NCBI GenBank assembly: GCA_965220985.1
Contig: OZ244854.1
Location: forward strand, 744,001 to 808,000
Reading direction: 5' to 3'
DNA length: 64,000 bases
Source of the DNA: JAPPHA01 sp965220985
GTDB lineage: Bacteria; Pseudomonadota; Alphaproteobacteria; Rhodobacterales; Rhodobacteraceae
In this document: one piece after another, positions 9,389 through 19,740 of the stretch
Numbering within the stretch: the first letter of the stretch is position 1
Layout of the letters: every line of letters begins with the position of its first letter
Program-made: the position numbers and the translations under genes
The notes under the pieces: model-generated
Seen by the model: the letters and a program-made list of their open reading frames with translations, nothing else
The model's database searches: none
Told to the model about the DNA's origin: nothing

Positions 9389-10282
9389 ATGAATCTTCGT
9401 GCGATCGATCTTGGCGCCCTCGCCATGGGCATTGCCTTCGCGGCGTTTTGGGGAAGCGCGTTTTCCTCGGCGCGGATCATCGTACAGGACGCACCGCCAT
9501 TGGTGACCCTGAGCGTCCGATTCTTCATTTCGGGGCTGATCGCGTTGGCGATTGCTTGGTACACCGGAAAACTCCGCCCTGTTCCCCGTTCGCGCTGGCC
9601 GGCAATCGTCATCTTCGGCGTGTGCCAGAACGGACTTTATCTTGGTCTGGTGTTCGTCGCCGTCCAGGTCGTAGAGGCTTCGGTCGCAGCGATCATCGCG
9701 AGCACGATGCCTCTGATCGTTGCGCTCGCATCGCTCGCCTTGCTCAACCAGCGGCTCGAGTTGAAGGGAATCATCGGAATCCTGGTTGGCTTCGCCGGAG
9801 TCTCGCTCGTGCTCGCTACGCGGGTCACGGGAGATGCAACCCTCTGGGGACTTGTTCTTTGCGTCATCAGCGTCTTGTCGTTGTCGGTTGCGACGATGAC
9901 TATCCGGTCACTGGACGTCAGCAGGAACATGTTCCAGGTGATCGGCCTGCAAATGCTTGTCGGCAGTGCGGTTCTATTGCCATTCGGACTCGCATTGGAG
10001 CCGTTGGAAGTCACCTGGTCCGTGCCGCTGGGTCTCGCATTCACCTACACGACCCTCGTGCCAGGACTGCTTGCGACCTGGATGTGGTTCGCGCTCGTTG
10101 AAAGGGCTGGGGCGACACGGGCAGCCACGTTTCATTTTCTGCACCCTTTTTTTGGGGTTGCGACCGCGGCGGTGTTGTTAGGCGAGTCCCTGTCACTGCT
10201 CGACATCGTCGGCGTCATCACGATCATGATCGGCATCCTTGCGGTCGTGACCAGTCGTTCGGTCGAGCGCAAACCGGAATGA
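9389..10282 (+). CDS. EamA/DMT-superfamily transporter (exporter-like)
   Basis: This 297-residue protein has ten predicted hydrophobic segments arranged as two similar halves, the hallmark of the EamA (RhaT-like) drug/metabolite family. The N-terminal half has AFWGSAFSSARIIV and the C-terminal half ERAGATRAATFHFLHPFFGV, both common in the family. It probably sits in the inner membrane and exports a small metabolite or amino acid; the substrate cannot be told. It has no operon partner: the next gene, aroC, is convergent. Confidence 0.85.
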   Translation: MNLRAIDLGALAMGIAFAAFWGSAFSSARIIVQDAPPLVTLSVRFFISGLIALAIAWYTGKLRPVPRSRWPAIVIFGVCQNGLYLGLVFVAVQVVEASVAAIIASTMPLIVALASLALLNQRLELKGIIGILVGFAGVSLVLATRVTGDATLWGLVLCVISVLSLSVATMTIRSLDVSRNMFQVIGLQMLVGSAVLLPFGLALEPLEVTWSVPLGLAFTYTTLVPGLLATWMWFALVERAGATRAATFHFLHPFFGVATAAVLLGESLSLLDIVGVITIMIGILAVVTSRSVERKPE

Positions 10283-10478
10283 CCGTACCTGACGATTGTC
10301 TTGCGTGAAGACCAATTCAACCGAATGGTCGTTTTCCACCGGTGACGCATGCAGGCGATCTCGGTCAGAATCTGATCGTCCGGCCATGAGTCCTGCCACA
10401 GTCAAAAACCTCATTCCCCGGACGAGCGTCGTGCAATGTGGGCCAATGCTACTTTGAACGGGAAGCGAGTGTGGGCAG

Positions 10479-11573
10479 TCAGTTCCCGGCACTGTCTCCG
10501 ATCTGACCACGGTTCAGCAAGATGTGGTCAACCAGAACACACGCCATCATGGCCTCGCCAACCGGTACGGCTCTGATGCCAACGCACGGGTCGTGACGCC
10601 CCTTCGTGACGATTTCAGTGTTCTCATCGCTCTTGGTGACTGTCTTTCGAGGCGTCAGGATTGAAGACGTCGGCTTGACCGCAAATCGGCAAACGACATC
10701 CTGCCCCGACGAAATCCCGCCAAGAATACCACCAGCATGATTGGACAGGAATTCCGGACCATTGGGTCCTGCGCGCATTTCATCGGCATTCTCGACACCA
10801 GTCAGCGCCGCTGCGCCCATTCCAGCACCGATCTCGACACCCTTCACTGCATTGATGGACATCATGGCCGAAGCCAGATCTCCATCAAGCTTGCGGTAGA
10901 TCGGACAGCCGAGCCCAGCGGGCACGTTCTTTGCAACCACCTCGATGACCGCGCCGACGCTGTTTCCCGACTTGCGCACGCCATCAAGGTACGCGGCCCA
11001 TTCGTCAACGACCTCGGCATCGGGAACCCAGAACGGGTTGCGTTCGATTTCTTCCATATCAAACCGCTCGCGGTCGGCGATGCGAGTGCCCATCTGAGTC
11101 ATATATCCCGTAATCGAGACATTCGGTGCGAGTTCTCGCAACACAGCCCGTGCGACTCCTCCGGCGGCCACGCGTGACGCCGTCTCTCGCGCAGATGAAC
11201 GTCCACCGCCTCGGTGATCCCTGATCCCATATTTCTGCCAGTAGGTGTAGTCCGCGTGTCCCGGCCGAAACTTGTCGACGATTTCCGAGTAATCACGGGA
11301 TCTCTGGTCCATGTTTCGGATGAACAGTTGTATTGGGGTCCCTGTTGTCCTGCCTTCGAATACACCGGACAGAATCTCCACAGTGTCAGGTTCGCGCCGT
11401 TGGGATGTGTATCTGTTTTGTCCCGGCTTGCGTCGGTCCATCCACTTTTGGATCATGGACTCATCGAGAGAAACACCCGGCGGGCAGCCATCGACCACTG
11501 CGCCGATGGCGGGTCCATGACTTTCACCCCAAGTTGACACCCTGAACAACCAGCCGAATGTGTTGAACGACAT
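10479..11573 (-). CDS. aroC: Chorismate synthase
   Basis: This 364-residue protein carries all hallmark motifs: STWGESHGPAIGAVVDGCPP near residue 14, GRSSARETASRVAAGGVAR near 125, GISSGQDVVCRFAVKPTSS near 280, and RHDPCVGIRAVPVGEAM near 335. It converts 5-enolpyruvylshikimate 3-phosphate to chorismate with reduced FMN, the last step of the common aromatic pathway. Length is normal. It stands alone, convergent with the EamA gene and on the same strand as the giant helicase upstream, with a 324-base spacer. Confidence 0.97.
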   Translation of the reverse strand: MSFNTFGWLFRVSTWGESHGPAIGAVVDGCPPGVSLDESMIQKWMDRRKPGQNRYTSQRREPDTVEILSGVFEGRTTGTPIQLFIRNMDQRSRDYSEIVDKFRPGHADYTYWQKYGIRDHRGGGRSSARETASRVAAGGVARAVLRELAPNVSITGYMTQMGTRIADRERFDMEEIERNPFWVPDAEVVDEWAAYLDGVRKSGNSVGAVIEVVAKNVPAGLGCPIYRKLDGDLASAMMSINAVKGVEIGAGMGAAALTGVENADEMRAGPNGPEFLSNHAGGILGGISSGQDVVCRFAVKPTSSILTPRKTVTKSDENTEIVTKGRHDPCVGIRAVPVGEAMMACVLVDHILLNRGQIGDSAGN

Positions 11574-11897
11574 CTCAGAATTCCCGACTGTGCACCCGAT
11601 AGTGTAATCCGCGACTGCGTGGTTGAATTGGTTCCCCCACTTCGTACTCTTGGCCGCACATTCCTCTTGGACCCCATTTGTTGCAGATCAAAAACATCCG
11701 TTGTGCGCCACCCACTGCCACACGAGGACATCTGTCAAACCCGTTCACACTTGACGTGATAGACTTCGAAAGCCAATAGCATCGAATTGCCGCACGGTCA
11801 CACCGACAACGGCCACGGCCCGCCGCACCCATCCTTTTCGCTGTGAAATCCCAGCGAGTGATTCCGGCGCACAACCCCGACCGAATGGCACTTGCCA
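11574..11897. other. Spacer between the giant helicase gene and aroC; nothing identified
   Basis: Frames here are short, rich in Arg, Cys and Ser, and do not look like proteins. The aroC promoter is presumably within this stretch, but no clear -35/-10 pair was found. Confidence 0.5.
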
Positions 11898-14800
11898 TTA
11901 CCGCAGCGGTCCCTCGACCAGAACAACATACCCCCAACCTTGACGAGCAACCCGTTTTCCAATCTTTTTGCCTGTTTCTTGCCTGTTGCTGGAATACCGC
12001 ACGACAGCACTCACCTTCAAATCGGCCTCACTGCCACCTTTCCCAGACTCATCAGAAAGAAATCCAATCTGGTGCCATGTACCCGTACGGTCACGGTGAA
12101 ATAACGACCTGTGCGCGCCAAGTCCCGTTCCCCTAAGCATGATCTTGTCGCCCACGCCAACGTTTTTTTCAATATATGATTGACACTCATCAGGGTTCGT
12201 ATTCCAATTGTTATGCTGCATCGACCAACTGATGCGGACCTCATCGTACGCCCCGATCAGCACCTTGGCTTTTCCGTGGCGGCCACTAAACACCGTCGGA
12301 TGCTCTTGATCCCAAGCATATTCGCGGTCTCCAACAAAGCGAACCAGTCGGGACTTTGCACGGGTCATGGCGACGTAGAGAAGCCGCGCTTCCTCGGCAG
12401 CATCTTGTCTTTGAGCGACAACAGATGTTGTGTTTTTCCCGAAGCGCCGCAGCGACGGAACAATCACCACATTGTCAAATTCCAGTCCTTTCACTTTGTG
12501 AATCGTCGAGACAAGAACCTGTTGGTCTCTTTTGTGCCGCCCAAGGAGACGCTGAAGTTCATCGTTTCGCAGCTGACAGATAAATCGAATCAGTGCCGAA
12601 AGATGGGGAAACACGCGTTCCTCACAACACAACTCCCATAGATCCGAGAGTTCAGCTTCGAGTGAAGTTGCGGAGGCTGCCTCGGGAATTTCCACAGATT
12701 CACGGAATCTCTCAATTAATTCGCGCCGGAGCTCTTCGGTCAAGGCACGGTCCTGACTTTCGACTTCCGTTTGCAAGAACTCGGCCCACAGAGCGATGTG
12801 CCGATGTTGTGCGATCCACACGTCGTCGCTGCCTTGGATGGACAAGTTTGGAATTCTTGCCGACAGTCGACGGTGGATGCTAGCAACCTCTGCGTTCGTA
12901 TTGCAAAGTACCACAAGTGAACCTCGGTTTTCATCTAGTAGCCGCAAACACGCATCTGTGACCTTTACGACAATGCGGTCCCAATCGCAGCCCCTAACGT
13001 CATGCCATTCACAGTGGCTATCGACACCCGAGGAAGCTTCACGCAAGGGCTTGACCTTGAACCGTTGGGAAGACGTATTTCTATCGAAAAAACTCGAAAC
13101 AAAGTTCTGACTCTCCCGAACAATGTCTGCGCCTGATCGGAAATTGACTCGAAGGTTCAGCGTCGCTAGAGACTCACCGCCGAACTCGTCTTTGAATTTC
13201 CGAAAGTATGCCTCGGCAAACTCGTCATGTTCGTGGCTCTTCTTGCGATGCCATCGAAGAATATCCTGGTCGTCATCTCCAATCGCCATGACGCCGGCAT
13301 TCCCACCACTTCCCAGATATAGGTTTCGGATTATCGAGTATACATCCTTGGTCATGTCCTGAAACTCATCAACCAAAATGCAACGACAATCGCCTGCCAC
13401 TCGTTCACGAAATAAGCTATTCGACTTCAGTCTGGCCGCGAAATCCGGTAGCAGTTGGTCCGATTTCGAGGTTTGGTCCTGCCCTTCTTCACCGGCAAGA
13501 CTGCGCCTCGCAAGCGCGTGGAAAGTCGACACACGCACTTGCGACGCATACGTTGCGTAGCCGAGTGACTCCAAAAGATCACGAACCTGCTTTCTGATCT
13601 CAAAGACTACTGCTCGATTGAACGCCAGAACCACGATTTCCGACGGCTTCACGTGTTGCTCTCGAATTAGATGCACGATGCGACCGACCAGAACCGAGGT
13701 CTTTCCTGCGCCAGGACCTGCGTTGACAAGGAGATGTCGATCAAAAGGATGCCTTATGGCCTCCCACTGGGCATGTTCTTCCGATTGCTGATACCTTGCG
13801 AAAAACTCTGCCACTTGAGTGGCGCGCAACCGCTCGCGCATCTTTGCAACAAAACTACTGACTCCCTCGCCGTCGTCTCCGATTTCTCCGAGCTGCGACT
13901 CCACGAGTCCCTTGAGTTCTCCGGCGTTCTGTATCCGAAAATAGTGTTCGATGAGTGCACGTCGTGCTCGCTCCGGCAGACTTGCAAAGACCTCCATCGC
14001 CGAAAGGCCCGTCTCGGCCAGGTCATTTGCGTCGTTCAATTCCTCAACAAGTTCAGGATGCTGATCAAATCCTGGCGGAGAATCTGTAAGGGCAAGAACA
14101 TAGGACAGCGGAACGATGCGAGACTGCGCGCTGACCAGTTTCATCGCCGTGAGCAAGCCAAGCGTTGCCTTCAGGTCAGCAATACGGAACCGCTTCCTCG
14201 GGTGTGCCTTCTTTATGCCTCGGATCAATTCTCGGACCTCTACAGATCCCGAGCCCCCCTTATTTGCCCGTTCAAAGACCAAGCGAAGGGTCCGGGTCGT
14301 AGCAAGGAAACTGTCGATTTTCGCGTTGACTGCCCGACATTTTACTGTCGAAAGTTCGGCTTTCCACACAACGGTTTGGTCTCGCTCGCTGACCAGTGGA
14401 CTCAATCGAATTCCACTTGCACGGGCAAGATGGCGAAATCCACCGAGATACGCGCGTCGATAGAGTTTCAAGCGCTTCTCCAGTTTGGCTTCCTGCTTGC
14501 TTCTTTGGTCAATAGAGACTTCGTGATCAGGAACGCCTAGTCCCCAGTCAGCTTCGTCCAAAAACTCAATGGGTTCAAATTTTGCGGTCCCCCGTTCCTC
14601 GATCTGACGGACGAGATCCCTCACACCCTTTCCGACAGTCGAGATCAGCGCATCGACACCTTGCGTCGACTCAGACAGCAGCTGGCGTTTGGCGAAATCA
14701 AGTGTCCAAGACAGTTTCAACCCGTCCGCTCGATCCAGATCGACGAGGCATGCCATGACATCATCGAAGTTTCTTATGTTGCACTGTCTGCGAACCTGCG

Positions 14801-17800
14801 AGAGATTGATTACTGCCCTTGACGAGATTTCTTGACCTGACAGTTGCAGGTATAACTGGGCTTGTTTTGCGGCATGTTGCTGCGTGGCAGGACATATGGA
14901 TTCGAGAGGGATTCCGACCGCGCCCGATAACCAGTTCAGAATACCGCTCCATGATCCGCCCGAGTCAGTCACAGAATTGACTTGGCGTTGACTATCGGAT
15001 CGACCAACGTCCTTCGTTTCAAGAGACAAAATCGTCTTTGCGACTCTACCGCGTAATGTGTCCTCATTCGCAATTTCGGCAAGTCTATTCGGAAACAACT
15101 CAACGGTAAGGAGATCCGGCACCATCCCGAGCAACTTCAGGTGGCCCGCCTTTTCGAGCCAATACAGCGCCATCCGCAACTGTGTACTATTGTTTCGCCT
15201 CTCAGCAGAATTCTGGTATGACCTGAATCCGTTCTGAGGCACAAAAACGATTTTCTGACCATCAATAACTTCAGCGGAATCAATGATCTCGCTTTCGATC
15301 TCTTCAATTTGTAGAATCCCAAGTTCTTGTTCAGCACGGAGCCGACGAATTCGTTCAAAGTCTGCTTCCGATGCAATCAATGTGGCAGTGAGGCTATCGA
15401 GACCTGCCCGCACCCGCTCGACCTCACCGCGCCCCATGCGACCGACTTCCTGCAGGTAGTCTTCCAGATAGTTGGATGGGGACAAGTGGACGACCCAGTG
15501 AATGTCAGGGATGTCCATGCCCATGCCAAAAGCCTTCGTTGCTACCAGAACATCAAGATCCCCGTACCGAAAACGGTTGTGGATGTCATTTCGCGTCGAA
15601 GCGTCAAGTCCTCCGTGGAAGCCTTCGACTTCACATGCAGTTTCTCTTTCCAGTCGCGCGGCCAATTCATCGCAGTGAGTGCGGCGTGTCACAAATATCA
15701 AGACTGCACTACGCTGACCTGTCTCATTCCGGTTCACCTGGGCTTTTTTGATTACATCCAGGATGTGCGGCAATCGTTCATCCAGTGCGATCTCGAAGTC
15801 GCGTTTTGCCAAAATGTTCCCCTGCACCTTCAGACGTACGACATCGATGTAGGGCTGAAGCGGGTTCGCAGCATCTTCCTGATCAGGACAGGTCACCAAA
15901 GGGATTTGAGACTGGCTGTGCGAACCATCCGCAACAATGTCGCTGAGTCGACGACGAGCAGTCGCTGTCAGTGTTGCGGTCAAGAAGATGAATGGCGTCA
16001 CATTTGAAAGGCCACTGTTTCGCAAGACTCGCATCAAAAAGTCGAACGCATAAAAGTAGTCTGGACGGAACTCGTAGCCCCATTGACTGATGCAATGCGC
16101 TTCATCGAACACGACGTATTCGAGTCCGCCGTCAGCCTCTATTCTCCTGCACAGAACATCGCAGAACTTAGAACTTCGCAGGCGCTCGGGTGCGACGTAA
16201 AGCAAGACTATCCGACGATTGAGCACGCCCTGCAGTACTTCCGCCAACTCAAACCAAGACCTGTCGCCGGAAAGGTAGTCTACAGAGTCATTAAACCCTT
16301 GCTCACGCAGTCGTTCAACCTGGTCCCTCATCAAGGCCTTCAGGGGCGACAGAACCAAGGTCAATCGACTGTTTCGCAGGCCGCGGCACAAGGCGGGCAC
16401 TTGAAAGAGAACTGACTTTCCTTCGCCAGTCGGCAAAGTCACTATGACATCATTTTTGCGAGTACGGATTGAGTCAATTGCTCGAGTCTGCGTCTGTTTG
16501 AAGCCGATAACCTCCCTGGCATCGTCTCCATCATTCGGTTGCCAGTTGGCGACGAGGAATTTTTCCATCGTGGCAAAATCAGAGGGGGCTTCCTCACACT
16601 TGTTCCGGAGATCCCAGAACACCGATTCCAACCGTGTTTGAAACTCAACAGACTTCGGAACACTCTCGAGCGGAGTTAATTCAACGCAACTGCGTAGACG
16701 ATGGCCGACCTCTTCCATTCGAGCGTCAAGTATAATGGCGGGGCGGTCGCCATGGCTCAGTCCAGATTGATCTAGCCAGGAACCAAGAAATCGTTTGGTA
16801 AGATCCGGCAATTTCTCGAGGATGATGCCTTCCGACACGTCAAGTGTCTTGAGTTGCTCCACGTCGCTCAAATCATCGGCATACGCGGTATTGACGCTAG
16901 CATCGGCAGCCGCCAGAGCGAACCATTCCTCAACTGGAACCGCCTCAACCACCGGTTGTAGGGAGCATTCACCCGTTTCGGCAAATGATCGCCAGTCCCG
17001 CCATTTGCAAACGGTGTCCACAATGGCGAAACCGCGCTTTTTTGCACGCATGAGATGCTCACGGCGGCTACGATGAGCAGGTTTAATTTCACCGAGACCG
17101 ACATCTGCGAACGCCATCTCAAGCAGTGCCAGCATTTCGCTGCTTGTTGTACTGACAACAAGCAATACGGGGGTCGTGTCTGCGTTGAGCGTTGTTGCCT
17201 GAAAATCTCTCAGCAAATCGATCCAGTATGTCACTTGATCTTGCGAGCCAGGAAACAATGCCGAATGCTGGCGTGTTGCCAAAATCGGTCGCCGCTGCGC
17301 TGTGAGGGATGGTTCGCTGTCAATCGCGAGTGCTTTAGGCAGTTTGATCGTTCGGAAGCCATTCCAGCCACCCCTTGCCTCCAACATTTGCGCTGGTCGG
17401 TCGCGGAACGCCCATCTGTGGTTGCGATCCTCTGTCACTTTCAACAGATTGGAGGACATGCGCGAACAAGACTCAGCGGCTATTTCACTGGACAGAGTCT
17501 TCCGGTCCACGACAATCGTAGATCCACTTGGAAGACAACTCCGAAGAGTCGAAAAGTCTGCGTCTGCCCACCATGCGCTCGACTCCGGAAAGAGCGAAAC
17601 GCAGGAATTATGGCTCGATTGGGTTGGGCAACAGCATCGTTCGACGGCCGCCAACAAATCCGATTCTTCCTTCAAGAGCCATGGCGGTAACATGTTTCGA
17701 CGGATTGCGATTCCTTCTCTCCGAGCCTGTCTGCCAATGGCCAATACCACTTTGGTGTAAGGATCTCGCTCTTCTGCGTCCGTCAGTCTCGCTTCGATTT

Positions 17801-19577
17801 GGTCAATGTCGATCTGCCAGAAAGGATGCGGCAGACGCTCTTGCGGGTTTACTTGGATCACGGTCACGCCCGGAACCCAGTCCGTCTCGCGCGCCGCTGT
17901 TTGTGACAGCATCGGGATCCGAGGTGGCGTATGGTCTTGATCCCGAAGAAACTCTGGCTCAGGGTGTGCGAGCGTTACCGCTTCACGGCAACAGTCGATA
18001 ATCTCATCCAAGAGTTGATCCGTATTGACGATCTGTCGCGTCAATACTCGAGCGATGAGCATCGGGGGCAATTTCTCTAACTGCTGTTCAAAAAGCTTCA
18101 AGGCCGCCACGGCGTCGGCCTCCGCGCGATGCGACCCGCCAAGGGCATGGGATTTGGCATAAGGAGCCAGCAAATACTGGACCAATAGAGTGTCCCACAT
18201 CAATGGTTTGGATACGGAAGGCATCTGTTTTTTGAGGACCGGCCAATCCCAATCTAGTATGTTGTGGCCAACGATTATCGTTGACCGTTGTATCCGTGTA
18301 GAGAGATCCGCTAATGTAGCACTGACGTCAGTTCCCTGTCTTTCATTGTGCAAACACTCGGAACGACCACTTTCCGCGCAGCCAATTTCCCAAATCCGGT
18401 CACCATCTGTTTCCAGATCTATACTGAGGGCAAAGAGCGGGGCGACCGCGGGTGCCAATTCAGGTTGACTCTCGATCGCGCGCAACAGTGACTCGGGAGT
18501 CTTCTCTATAAGCGCAAGAGCGCTACGCAACCTCTCCGGCGGAAGTTCTCGAAAAGCCCTCCCGGTTGCTACAGGTTCGCGGATCGCAAGTACGTCAGAG
18601 TATTGTTGTGCGAGATGCCCGTTTTTCGCCAGGTCAACCATCCATTGTCGTATGGCTGCGGGAACACGTTTCCCGCTATCGAGAATTCGTTGTGCAGCAA
18701 TGGCTTCGTACTCGTAGCATCCCGGGAGCCATTCACCATCAGTCTCCACTTCAGAATTTGCGATGCTGTTGAGCAGAAACCATTCCAGAATGTCTGATTT
18801 TCGTTTCTCTCTGAATTCCTCGAAGCTCGTATTCTGTGATGGTCGTAACTTTTTGGTTCGGAGATGTTGTTCCCGAGTCGGATAAAGCCAGTCTTTTTGG
18901 GGTGCTCCAAGCACGGCCAAATGCGAGGCGGAGAAACTTGTCAGCAAATCGTCAACTAGACAACACTGGCTTGCCGGGTCGATTCTGTTCGCAAAATCAA
19001 AGCGACAGGATCTCAGCCTGTCGCGAACTTGAACCAATTTAAGATCATTTGGATCAAGTCGGGAGAGCTTCTCAATCCACACTCGACACAGCACCGGATC
19101 CTGCAAATCAGCCGGTGCTTCACCACTCCATAGTCTGACATACCATGCTGCATCCAGTTGCTGCTGCAATTGATCAAGAGACGCGTTGGCAAGCACACTA
19201 TGCCGAATTCCATCCCAATCAAACTGGCTTTTGGGTTGTGCTTGGCCATCCCAGCCCAAGTCCGAGAGCATCACCCATTTGACCGCTTCGCGTTGGTCAG
19301 GTCGGCGTGGACTTTTGCCGAGTTGACAAAGAAGTAGATCGCCTTCCTTGACGCCAGCGAAGTCTCGCCGTGGGCTGAAAGCAGAACTCACGTGCGCAAA
19401 GTGCTCTGCTTCCGTGAACTCGCAACGGACGAAACCGTAGCCTTTGGCTTCCTCAAGGTTCTCTGTTTTTGCCAGGAAGGGAAGCTCTGAGATTGCCTTT
19501 GCGGCAGGCGACATCCCAAGTTTCTGAGCCACCTGGCCCTTGGGTGCCATAGACTTGGGTGAATCTAATCGGTTCAT
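11898..19577 (-). CDS. Giant fusion: DnaQ-like exonuclease, RecQ-like helicase and UvrD-like helicase
   Basis: The 2559-residue product joins several nucleic-acid modules. Residues about 40-110 resemble a small cold-shock/OB-like segment (GYGFVRCEF). About 380-510 is a DEDD exonuclease (SIDLETDG; GHNILDWDWP; HRAEADAVAAL). About 1030-1400 is a RecQ-like superfamily 2 helicase with Walker A LPTGEGKSVLFQV, VVFDEAHCISQWG, and FGMGMDIPDIHWV leading to QEVGRMGRGE. About 1950-2410 is a UvrD-like superfamily 1 helicase with AGPGAGKTSVLVGR, LVDEFQDMTKD, VNFRSG, TIHKVKGLEFDNVV and LYVAMTRAKSRL. All key motor residues are present, so it is probably active in DNA unwinding and trimming. The gene is more A/T-rich than its neighbours, suggesting transfer. 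It lies 163 nt downstream of the YhaN-like gene on the same strand. Repair or anti-phage defence are both possible. Confidence 0.85.
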   Translation of the reverse strand: MNRLDSPKSMAPKGQVAQKLGMSPAAKAISELPFLAKTENLEEAKGYGFVRCEFTEAEHFAHVSSAFSPRRDFAGVKEGDLLLCQLGKSPRRPDQREAVKWVMLSDLGWDGQAQPKSQFDWDGIRHSVLANASLDQLQQQLDAAWYVRLWSGEAPADLQDPVLCRVWIEKLSRLDPNDLKLVQVRDRLRSCRFDFANRIDPASQCCLVDDLLTSFSASHLAVLGAPQKDWLYPTREQHLRTKKLRPSQNTSFEEFREKRKSDILEWFLLNSIANSEVETDGEWLPGCYEYEAIAAQRILDSGKRVPAAIRQWMVDLAKNGHLAQQYSDVLAIREPVATGRAFRELPPERLRSALALIEKTPESLLRAIESQPELAPAVAPLFALSIDLETDGDRIWEIGCAESGRSECLHNERQGTDVSATLADLSTRIQRSTIIVGHNILDWDWPVLKKQMPSVSKPLMWDTLLVQYLLAPYAKSHALGGSHRAEADAVAALKLFEQQLEKLPPMLIARVLTRQIVNTDQLLDEIIDCCREAVTLAHPEPEFLRDQDHTPPRIPMLSQTAARETDWVPGVTVIQVNPQERLPHPFWQIDIDQIEARLTDAEERDPYTKVVLAIGRQARREGIAIRRNMLPPWLLKEESDLLAAVERCCCPTQSSHNSCVSLFPESSAWWADADFSTLRSCLPSGSTIVVDRKTLSSEIAAESCSRMSSNLLKVTEDRNHRWAFRDRPAQMLEARGGWNGFRTIKLPKALAIDSEPSLTAQRRPILATRQHSALFPGSQDQVTYWIDLLRDFQATTLNADTTPVLLVVSTTSSEMLALLEMAFADVGLGEIKPAHRSRREHLMRAKKRGFAIVDTVCKWRDWRSFAETGECSLQPVVEAVPVEEWFALAAADASVNTAYADDLSDVEQLKTLDVSEGIILEKLPDLTKRFLGSWLDQSGLSHGDRPAIILDARMEEVGHRLRSCVELTPLESVPKSVEFQTRLESVFWDLRNKCEEAPSDFATMEKFLVANWQPNDGDDAREVIGFKQTQTRAIDSIRTRKNDVIVTLPTGEGKSVLFQVPALCRGLRNSRLTLVLSPLKALMRDQVERLREQGFNDSVDYLSGDRSWFELAEVLQGVLNRRIVLLYVAPERLRSSKFCDVLCRRIEADGGLEYVVFDEAHCISQWGYEFRPDYFYAFDFLMRVLRNSGLSNVTPFIFLTATLTATARRRLSDIVADGSHSQSQIPLVTCPDQEDAANPLQPYIDVVRLKVQGNILAKRDFEIALDERLPHILDVIKKAQVNRNETGQRSAVLIFVTRRTHCDELAARLERETACEVEGFHGGLDASTRNDIHNRFRYGDLDVLVATKAFGMGMDIPDIHWVVHLSPSNYLEDYLQEVGRMGRGEVERVRAGLDSLTATLIASEADFERIRRLRAEQELGILQIEEIESEIIDSAEVIDGQKIVFVPQNGFRSYQNSAERRNNSTQLRMALYWLEKAGHLKLLGMVPDLLTVELFPNRLAEIANEDTLRGRVAKTILSLETKDVGRSDSQRQVNSVTDSGGSWSGILNWLSGAVGIPLESICPATQQHAAKQAQLYLQLSGQEISSRAVINLSQVRRQCNIRNFDDVMACLVDLDRADGLKLSWTLDFAKRQLLSESTQGVDALISTVGKGVRDLVRQIEERGTAKFEPIEFLDEADWGLGVPDHEVSIDQRSKQEAKLEKRLKLYRRAYLGGFRHLARASGIRLSPLVSERDQTVVWKAELSTVKCRAVNAKIDSFLATTRTLRLVFERANKGGSGSVEVRELIRGIKKAHPRKRFRIADLKATLGLLTAMKLVSAQSRIVPLSYVLALTDSPPGFDQHPELVEELNDANDLAETGLSAMEVFASLPERARRALIEHYFRIQNAGELKGLVESQLGEIGDDGEGVSSFVAKMRERLRATQVAEFFARYQQSEEHAQWEAIRHPFDRHLLVNAGPGAGKTSVLVGRIVHLIREQHVKPSEIVVLAFNRAVVFEIRKQVRDLLESLGYATYASQVRVSTFHALARRSLAGEEGQDQTSKSDQLLPDFAARLKSNSLFRERVAGDCRCILVDEFQDMTKDVYSIIRNLYLGSGGNAGVMAIGDDDQDILRWHRKKSHEHDEFAEAYFRKFKDEFGGESLATLNLRVNFRSGADIVRESQNFVSSFFDRNTSSQRFKVKPLREASSGVDSHCEWHDVRGCDWDRIVVKVTDACLRLLDENRGSLVVLCNTNAEVASIHRRLSARIPNLSIQGSDDVWIAQHRHIALWAEFLQTEVESQDRALTEELRRELIERFRESVEIPEAASATSLEAELSDLWELCCEERVFPHLSALIRFICQLRNDELQRLLGRHKRDQQVLVSTIHKVKGLEFDNVVIVPSLRRFGKNTTSVVAQRQDAAEEARLLYVAMTRAKSRLVRFVGDREYAWDQEHPTVFSGRHGKAKVLIGAYDEVRISWSMQHNNWNTNPDECQSYIEKNVGVGDKIMLRGTGLGAHRSLFHRDRTGTWHQIGFLSDESGKGGSEADLKVSAVVRYSSNRQETGKKIGKRVARQGWGYVVLVEGPLR

Positions 19578-19740
19578 ATTTCAGTTTTTTTGTTCACCTG
19601 GCACAGCATGGCAATTCACGGCACTAATCGCGAGAGGATCCGGCAACCTGGCCGATTCACCTTACGACTCTGCATTCTTGGTGCCACTATTGAATTGGAC
19701 CGGATTGCTCAACGCCAACACAACCAAAAACTTTTCCTGA

